Origin: SZAS-7 sp964514655
GTDB lineage: Bacteria > Chlamydiota > Chlamydiia > Chlamydiales > FEN-1388
Length of the DNA: 64,000 bases
Direction of reading: 5' to 3'
Assembly: GCA_964514655.1 (NCBI GenBank)
Contig: CAZEQY010000001.1
Location: 62,001 to 126,000, forward strand
Of the stretch, positions 58,470-64,000 are shown in pieces. The translations under genes were made by a program, and so were the position numbers. The first letter of the stretch is position 1. The number at the start of each line of letters is the position of its first letter. Below the pieces are notes generated by a model. The model was not told the origin of the DNA, did no database searches, and saw nothing but the letters and a program-made list of their open reading frames with translations.

Positions 58470-59938
58470 AGCAAGACACCTTAAGTGATATTGAACGCGC
58501 TATCGAAAATGTGCGCCTCTTTAGCAAGCAAAAAGAAGAGGCAATCGATGGCTCGCTAGAAGAGTCTGTCGATATCCTTAAGGTCTACACTTCAGCTATC
58601 AGCCACATGCAAAATGGCTCTGAAAAAGAGCAAGAGCTTGCTAAGCGCATGCTAGAGGCAACAAAAGAGTATAACGAAGTTGTCAGGCTCTTAAAATGCC
58701 CGCCAGAATCCTTGAGCGGCATCTTAAAGCAATTCTTCAAAAAATTTGCGGGTTATCCGGAAGCTAAGGTGCGCGACGAAATTATTTTGCCTGTGCACAT
58801 ACAGTTTTCAACAGAGGATGTTGAGACCCTAAGCCTACACAAAATCACCCTCCAAAAAGAGGATGCCTCAGGAAAAATCCTAAGTGTTTTGCAGTCTGTG
58901 CAGCGAGCAAGTGATACTGAGACCATAAAGCCGCAAGAGCGCGACCTTTTTTACACAAAGTGCCTCACACTCCTTCTCAACCAAACTGAATTTCCTATAT
59001 CGATCAAAGAGGCCCTACACCACATCCACAATAGTGAAATCACCTCTACACTCGTTGAAGGAGCATACCTTCTTCACGATACCATCTTGCAACTTGAACA
59101 ATCAATAAAACCCTTTCCCGGCGTTGAAATCACGCTTAAGGGTGCTTTTTGGCGCGATAGCTTTCACCATGACCTTACAATTCCCATTAAGGGCAGCTTT
59201 ACAAGGACAAGCACTATATTGCACACAGGATTTCCGCACCCATCGCAATATATAGGCTTTAGCCTATCTGACAAGCTACTCCCAAACTGCATGCTAAAGA
59301 TAGAGATGTGCCCCAAATTTGAAAAGCTCATCACCCAAAAGCACAAAATTGCCTGCGAGCTTGCTACTTGTGGCGCCCTCTATCAAAAAGCAAAAGTACT
59401 TTTAAACAAAAAGCGCGCACTTTTTACTCCAAATGAAAAGTTATTTTCCCTCGTAAAAACGCTCTATCAACTAGAAGATGTACCCCGTCACTATGATGAA
59501 CTTAGCACATGTCTTTCAAAAGCCTCTAAAGAACTTATCGACACTCCAATAGAGCACATTCAAAAAGAATGGCTTATACAACGCAACTCCAATCTTGCTC
59601 TACACCCCTACGACACATACTCATACAACCACAAGCTCCAAAAGGCAGCTTGTAACATCTACCTTATGCAGCTTTCTGAACACCTTGGCTTTAAGCCAAG
59701 AGACCTTACCCTCTTTGAGCGGACACTTATAACGTCAGCTCTTCGTCAGCAACTTATCTTCATACACGAACTTTATGAACTTCATGAGGACAACTTACAG
59801 GCACACCTACAAAAGACCATTGAAGAAGAAATTGCCCTCTTTACGAACACCCCCTCAACAGATCCTCACACCCAAAGAGCCGAAGAGCTTGCTGAAGAGC
59901 TCTTTCAATACTACTGTATCCGGTTTGAAATAAAGTAG
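58466..59938 (+). CDS. Chlamydial conserved hypothetical protein
   Basis: A 490-residue soluble protein, mostly helical with charged segments (QDTLSDIERAIENVRLFSKQ) and a mixed central part with strands (IPIKGSFTRTSTILHTGF, FSLSDKLLPNCMLKIEM). No recognised domain. By position, next to the pseudouridine synthase, it may correspond to the hypothetical CT724 of C. trachomatis, as I recall. Its start overlaps the rluB-like stop (ATGA), so it is translated from the same mRNA. Confidence 0.65.
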   Translation: MKQDTLSDIERAIENVRLFSKQKEEAIDGSLEESVDILKVYTSAISHMQNGSEKEQELAKRMLEATKEYNEVVRLLKCPPESLSGILKQFFKKFAGYPEAKVRDEIILPVHIQFSTEDVETLSLHKITLQKEDASGKILSVLQSVQRASDTETIKPQERDLFYTKCLTLLLNQTEFPISIKEALHHIHNSEITSTLVEGAYLLHDTILQLEQSIKPFPGVEITLKGAFWRDSFHHDLTIPIKGSFTRTSTILHTGFPHPSQYIGFSLSDKLLPNCMLKIEMCPKFEKLITQKHKIACELATCGALYQKAKVLLNKKRALFTPNEKLFSLVKTLYQLEDVPRHYDELSTCLSKASKELIDTPIEHIQKEWLIQRNSNLALHPYDTYSYNHKLQKAACNIYLMQLSEHLGFKPRDLTLFERTLITSALRQQLIFIHELYELHEDNLQAHLQKTIEEEIALFTNTPSTDPHTQRAEELAEELFQYYCIRFEIK

Positions 59939-59990
59939 TAGTAATAAATTTAATATTTATGGTACTATCTATAAAAAAGGAAATTTTTAC

Positions 59991-60233
59991 ATGACTCCAG
60001 CTATAAATAGACTACTTTCAGGTGCATGCCTCTCATTTCCCTACGTAAAACCCGCACTTATTGTTGGCATACCTACAACGGTTATGGCAGTAGCCATGCG
60101 TGTATTTAGTTCTGAAAACGAACTTGTTACAATGGGCGCGCTCTTTAGCATGGGCGTTGCAGCAACAGGAACTGCTTTTGATACCATCCTCTATATCGTA
60201 CGACAAACACACAGCAGTGATCCGGGATACTAG
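59991..60233 (+). CDS. Small membrane protein
   Basis: An 80-residue protein with two hydrophobic segments (PALIVGIPTTVMAVAMRVF, MGALFSMGVAATGTAFDTIL). The ATG follows AAGGAAATTTTTAC. No family recognised. AT-rich upstream DNA suggests its own promoter. Confidence 0.55.
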   Translation: MTPAINRLLSGACLSFPYVKPALIVGIPTTVMAVAMRVFSSENELVTMGALFSMGVAATGTAFDTILYIVRQTHSSDPGY

Positions 60234-60287
60234 ATATACCCAACTCTTGAACTTAATTGGGTATAACCGAACCTAATCCTTATTTTT

Positions 60288-60977
60288 ATGAAAAATGATG
60301 ACGCCTACACCACAATTCCCACCTGGCCGCGTGAGCGAGACTTAGCAACATATACGCGCTATATGGCTATAGATTTTTCTCAAGAGCTCTCAGATGCAAG
60401 CACCTGGCTGGATGTCGGCTGTAGAACCGGAAAGGCGCTACATGACTTCAAAAGCCAATCTACCGCCAAGCTTATAGGGGTAAATGCTCACCAAATTGAT
60501 GTACTGCCTGGCATTGAACCCATTTTTGCTGAAATTCCCAAGGACCGCTCTATCTACAATAGGTATCGCAATAAAATTGACCTCGTAACAGATGTGTACG
60601 GCGCTTTTACCTATGATAACGACCCCCTTGCTGTCTTGATTTATGAAGCGTGCCTGTTAAAGCCAAAGGCTAAAGCTGTGATCATCAGCTTAGAGCCAAA
60701 GCTTGGCAATCGACAAAACCGGCAAGACATCGAGGCCTTTTTTGAGAGCGTCATGGGCCAAAAAATTACGTTTAAGCGCTTTCGTACCTACACCGACAAC
60801 CGAAAGCTCCCCTTAAATTCACTTAGAATCACTATTACGGGAGGCTGCAGGTCACCACTAGAACTTGATACCCTGCTGCTACTTGCTCAAGAACGAATTG
60901 GAATAGCAAAAAAAGTGCGTATTGCCTATGCTCCACAAGACAAAAGCTGCGAAGCCTGGAAAATAATTTATGCTTAG
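60288..60977 (+). CDS. SAM-dependent methyltransferase-like protein
   Basis: A 229-residue class I methyltransferase fold: STWLDVGCRTGKALHDF is motif I (D-V-G-C-x-T/G-G), followed by LIGVNAHQIDVLPG, the acid loop, and IDLVTDVYGAFTYDNDPLAV (motif IV-like). Substrate not evident. It overlaps the next small secreted gene by 8 bases. Confidence 0.75.
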   Translation: MKNDDAYTTIPTWPRERDLATYTRYMAIDFSQELSDASTWLDVGCRTGKALHDFKSQSTAKLIGVNAHQIDVLPGIEPIFAEIPKDRSIYNRYRNKIDLVTDVYGAFTYDNDPLAVLIYEACLLKPKAKAVIISLEPKLGNRQNRQDIEAFFESVMGQKITFKRFRTYTDNRKLPLNSLRITITGGCRSPLELDTLLLLAQERIGIAKKVRIAYAPQDKSCEAWKIIYA

Positions 60978-61371
60978 AACACTTTGCTATATACTCCCGA
61001 TGCTTGTAACGGCTTTAGCCTTTGCAGACATTTCGCTTGATGGCGTGAAGATGAACGTCGTAAAAACAGCCGAAAATGGCGTTGTAAACCACGAGACTAT
61101 CTTTACATTCGTGCAAAAAGACAATGTTATTACTGCAGAGTACGCTGGTGGCAAGATCCGCAAGGGTTTTTTGGTAGGCGCCTTTAGGCACTCAAACCAG
61201 CTAGAATTTAGCTACTGCCAGATGCAGCTTGACGGCAAGCTTGATAATGGCGTTTCAACCTGCGAAGTCGCCAAAAACCCCGATGGCAGAATCACCCTCA
61301 CCGAACACTTCGAATGGAAATCTCGCCCGGGCGAGTTTGGCACAAACGTATTTCAAGAGCTAGATAAGTAG
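60970..61371 (+). CDS. Secreted hypothetical protein
   Basis: A 133-residue protein with a signal peptide (MLRTLCYILPMLVTALAFA-DI). The mature part is beta-rich (MNVVKTAENGVVNHETIFTF), with EYAGGKIRKGFLVGAFRHSN and two cysteines. It resembles small lipocalin-like n-acetylglutamate-binding proteins only loosely. Its start overlaps the methyltransferase 3' end. Function unknown. Confidence 0.65.
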   Translation: MLRTLCYILPMLVTALAFADISLDGVKMNVVKTAENGVVNHETIFTFVQKDNVITAEYAGGKIRKGFLVGAFRHSNQLEFSYCQMQLDGKLDNGVSTCEVAKNPDGRITLTEHFEWKSRPGEFGTNVFQELDK

Positions 61372-61432
61372 AGGGATTCGCCTACTTCATCATTTTCTAA
61401 GACTCTTCCAGGCTACCAAGGAAAGGCCCTGC

Positions 61433-62311
61433 TCATTCAACTTTCACTTGAAGAAGAGACTGAAAAAAACTCTCTTGCTCCTTGCGCATGATTTCTCCTG
61501 AAATATCAGATAGCTTCTTGCTTGCTAGCGCCTCTACTTTTGCTGAGGTCTGATAGCGCATTTTGGCTGCAGGGTCTTCGGCAATAGTAGCGATAAGAGC
61601 GCCGATTTCCTCGCATGGCTGTCCCTGATCAACTAAAGGAAGTAGCTTTTTAACAAATGCTTCCATCAGCTCTTCATAAAGCGGCTCTTCTACCTTTCGG
61701 CTTCCGAAGGTGTAATGGTGAATAAAGTCATTTTTTACCATTCCTGGCTCGACAATCGACACTCTGATGTTCCAAGGAGATAGCGTTGCAGCAAGAGACT
61801 CACTTAGCCCCTCAAGTGCAAACTTGGAAGCAGCATACAGGCCTAATCCCGGCAGCGCCCGAAAGCCCGACGTGCTGCTCACATTTATGATATGCCCCGA
61901 TTTTTTTTCTCGCATTGAGGGCAACACTGCCTGAATAAGCCCTAAAGCCCCAAAGAAGTTTACCTCAAATTGGTGCCTTGCCTCATCAATTGTCACCACC
62001 TCTTCAACCCCGGCTAGTGCATAGCCAGCATTATTGACAAGAGCGTCAATTCTACCCTCTTGGCGCAAAATTGCTGCCACGGCGGCATCAATCTCTTCGG
62101 GTTTTGTGACATCAAGAGGAATATCATACACTTGATGTAACTCGCGTTTTGGCGCTTTCTCGCGATAGCCTGCAAAGACAATCCAGCCCCTCTCGTGAAA
62201 GGATTGAACTGCCGCCTCACCAACCCCGCCCGTAGATCCCGAAATCAAAACTACTTTGGACTCAGCAAAAAGCGAACAGGAAAATAAACAAAATAAAATA
62301 CACCGTATCAT
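61433..62311 (-). CDS. Short-chain dehydrogenase/reductase with apparent signal segment
   Basis: A 292-residue protein. A hydrophobic N-terminus (MIRCILFCLFSCSLFAESK) precedes the Rossmann start KVVLISGSTGGVGEAAV, then VNNAGYALAG, the catalytic INVSSTSGFRALPGLGLYAASKFALEG (Ser...Tyr-x-x-x-Lys) and a substrate lid. SDRs oxidise or reduce alcohols/ketones with NAD(P). A signal peptide on an SDR is unusual and could be a membrane anchor. It lies next to the membrane zinc-ribbon gene. Confidence 0.85.
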   Translation of the reverse strand: MIRCILFCLFSCSLFAESKVVLISGSTGGVGEAAVQSFHERGWIVFAGYREKAPKRELHQVYDIPLDVTKPEEIDAAVAAILRQEGRIDALVNNAGYALAGVEEVVTIDEARHQFEVNFFGALGLIQAVLPSMREKKSGHIINVSSTSGFRALPGLGLYAASKFALEGLSESLAATLSPWNIRVSIVEPGMVKNDFIHHYTFGSRKVEEPLYEELMEAFVKKLLPLVDQGQPCEEIGALIATIAEDPAAKMRYQTSAKVEALASKKLSDISGEIMRKEQESFFQSLLQVKVE

Positions 62312-62325
62312 AAAACTTCTCTTCT

Positions 62326-62889
62326 CTAGATTACAACACTGCCACCTTCTTTACGAGGGTATCCTGAGTGATAACATTTATCACACCTAATAGAGGTTAA
62401 ATGGTGATTCGTTGGGCGAGAGCAGGCATGGCACATATAGCTATATTGTTTATCATCTGCTTCTTCAACTGCAGCCCTGGCAATTTGGGCAAACTCATTT
62501 GTAAATCTTCTTAACTCGCCATCCGCTATCCTTTTTTTTGCGCAGCAATTAGAGCCAACAAACCATAAGCCAAGATAGACGCCGCCAAGCGTTATAGCAA
62601 CTGGCGCAAGCTCTTTAAAGGGTTTTGTAGCAGCAAAAAGACCTGAGAGAACCGATAAAGCTGCAGAATGTAAGGCATAGGCGCGATCGTGCGACTTATA
62701 GGCAGAATACGCAGAATATGCTGTATAGGGAAGAACCACAAGGCTCGCTGCGGGAGCAATCATTGACGGCTCTATCTCCCTAACTGTAGTTATTACTAAA
62801 TCTTGTACAGCTTTTGGCACATAGTTCTGTAGCCAGCTAGATAGTGCACCCGTAACGCCAGTGGCGGTAGATGATCCAAACCAATTCAT
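62326..62889 (-). CDS. Membrane protein with C-terminal zinc-ribbon-like motif
   Basis: A 187-residue protein with hydrophobic segments (MIAPAASLVVLPYTAYSAYS; AVTIALGGVYLGLWFV-like) and a C-terminal MCHACSRPTNHHLTSIRCDK (C-x2-C...C-x2-C), with the final CYHSGYP. The four Cys suit a zinc ribbon. Host-membrane or Inc-like topology cannot be excluded. Function unknown. Confidence 0.6.
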   Translation of the reverse strand: MNWFGSSTATGVTGALSSWLQNYVPKAVQDLVITTVREIEPSMIAPAASLVVLPYTAYSAYSAYKSHDRAYALHSAALSVLSGLFAATKPFKELAPVAITLGGVYLGLWFVGSNCCAKKRIADGELRRFTNEFAQIARAAVEEADDKQYSYMCHACSRPTNHHLTSIRCDKCYHSGYPRKEGGSVVI

Positions 62890-62912
62890 GTAAAAATCCT
62901 CGTTATTACTTG

Positions 62913-64000
62913 TTATGTTGTCACTTTTTCTATTGGCTCTAACGTGGCAATCTCTTGAGCACTTGTGATACCAAGTTCTTCAAAGCGACGAGCCGATGGG
63001 AGTACGCGGCCTTCAAAGCTGCCTACAACCTTATTATACGCTTCTACAGATGAATCTAAGGCTCGCTTCAAGCGGCCAAAATGTTCGCACATAGTAGCAA
63101 GCCTTTCGTGAAGAGACTTGCCAAGCTCACATATTTTCTTTGTCTCTTCGCGCATCACTTGCTCGCGCCAGCCTAGTGCTACAGCACGCAAAAGGGCAAT
63201 AAGCGTCGTTGGCGTTGCCATAAGCACGCGTTTACTTGCGCCGTATTCAATAAGCTGAGGGTCAGCTTCTAATGCGGCACCAAAGAAAGACTCTCCGGGC
63301 AAAAAGAGCACCACAAATTCCGGCGTTTGCTCAAAGCTTTCCCAATATGCCTTTTCACTGAGGTCTAAAAGATGTTTTTTTACCTGCTTGGCATGTTCCT
63401 TAAGTTTTTGGGCCTTGACATCCTCTGAAGTGGCATCAATAGCCTCTAAATAGGCCTGAAGAGGCGCCTTTGCATCAATGACAAGCACGCGCTCATTAGG
63501 CAGCTTTATGATAAGGTCTGGCCGATGTCGCACATCGACATTTGTCACAGTTTGCTGCGTGACAAAATCGCAGTATTCAACCATGCCGGCAAGCTCTACA
63601 ACGCGCCTAAGCTGCATCTCTCCCCACTGGCCGCGAACATTAGATGCGCGAAGTGAGCGCGATAGCTTGTGTGTCTCAGCATGTAGCTGGCTTTGTACGT
63701 GATTGACATTCTTGAGCATTTCTGTGACAGAAGCATAGGCAGAGATGCGCGTTTTTTCTAGCTCCTGAATTTTGTTGTCCACCTTGTCTAAAGACTCTTT
63801 TAGCGGCTTTACAACTTCGCTAATTGCCTGCTGTTTTTGAACCCACTCCTGACGCATGTCTGTGGAATACTTTTCAAACGTTGACTTTGCTACATCAAAA
63901 AATGTCGACTGCTGCCTCTGGAGCGTATCTGCGGCTAGAGCCTTAAATGAATCCTTCAGTGCATCTTGCGCATGAGCAATAATCTGTTTATTTTCATCAG
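62913..64000 (-). CDS. rmuC: DNA recombination protein RmuC, 5' end cut by the window
   Basis: At least 362 residues, open to the right edge. Coiled coil (about 60 residues before an internal ATG at 63857) then the nuclease-like RmuC domain: RGQWGEMQLRRVVELAGMVE, RHRPDLIIKLPNERVLVIDAKAPL, VVLFLPGESFFGAALEADPQ and ATPTTLIALLRAVALGWREQ, all RmuC signatures. It limits recombination at inverted repeats, of interest given the palindromes here. The protein ends in LEPIEKVTT. Confidence 0.93.
   Translation of the reverse strand, partial: DENKQIIAHAQDALKDSFKALAADTLQRQQSTFFDVAKSTFEKYSTDMRQEWVQKQQAISEVVKPLKESLDKVDNKIQELEKTRISAYASVTEMLKNVNHVQSQLHAETHKLSRSLRASNVRGQWGEMQLRRVVELAGMVEYCDFVTQQTVTNVDVRHRPDLIIKLPNERVLVIDAKAPLQAYLEAIDATSEDVKAQKLKEHAKQVKKHLLDLSEKAYWESFEQTPEFVVLFLPGESFFGAALEADPQLIEYGASKRVLMATPTTLIALLRAVALGWREQVMREETKKICELGKSLHERLATMCEHFGRLKRALDSSVEAYNKVVGSFEGRVLPSARRFEELGITSAQEIATLEPIEKVTT

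Overview
The window is chromosomal DNA of a member of the Chlamydiota, most likely an environmental, protist- or arthropod-associated lineage rather than Chlamydia itself. Several blocks follow gene orders I recall from Chlamydia: ADP/ATP translocase - pgsA - sohB - polA - coaE - rho; obg - rpmA - rplU; tsp next to rpsL - rpsG - fusA - rpsJ; rodA/birA near nifU - nifS - gpmA - rluB. Two nucleotide translocases, an LcrH/SycD-like chaperone and eukaryote-like proteins fit an obligate intracellular lifestyle. Genus cannot be fixed from the sequence alone.

Layout. 1-11.8 kb: core block (translocases; membrane/lipid operon mscS-dedA-pgsA-RNB nuclease on the minus strand; sohB-polA-coaE-rho-GNAT on the plus strand). 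11.8-13.8 kb: secreted Pmp-like beta-helix protein. 13.8-26.2 kb: accessory island bounded by a perfect 154-bp direct repeat. It carries a phosphopantetheinyl transferase, a DMT exporter, a haem-oxygenase-like diiron enzyme, a class III aminotransferase, a PP2C-like protein and an A-T-R NRPS-type reductase, then a full-length mitochondrial-carrier-family protein, a large nested hairpin and a RasGEF-domain protein. 26-29.6 kb: F-box protein and a second secreted beta-helix protein. 29.7-43.7 kb: core block (YjbQ, Obg, L27, L21, tRNA-Phe, tail-specific protease, ScpA/ScpB, str operon with an S10 carrying an unusual N-terminal extension, RodA, BirA). 43.7-51.2 kb: second accessory block (bufferin-like copper RiPP operon, arginine-deiminase-fold enzyme, tandem riboswitch-like attenuators ahead of brnQ, an ATP-grasp protein). 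51.2-64 kb: NifU/NifS/GpmA with degenerate active sites in NifU and NifS, a PP2C protein beside a type III chaperone-like gene, a pseudouridine synthase, hypothetical proteins, a methyltransferase, an SDR and RmuC.

The best candidate for an undescribed system is the compact natural-product operon at 14.2-23.1 kb. The genes are translationally coupled and suggest this scheme: a carrier is primed by the PPTase, a (probably basic) amino acid is activated and reductively released as an aldehyde by the A-T-R protein, tailoring is done by the aminotransferase and diiron enzyme, and the product is exported by the DMT transporter. It sits beside predicted host-directed proteins (mitochondrial carrier, RasGEF, F-box). 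The bufferin operon and the tandem RNA elements before brnQ are the next most interesting.
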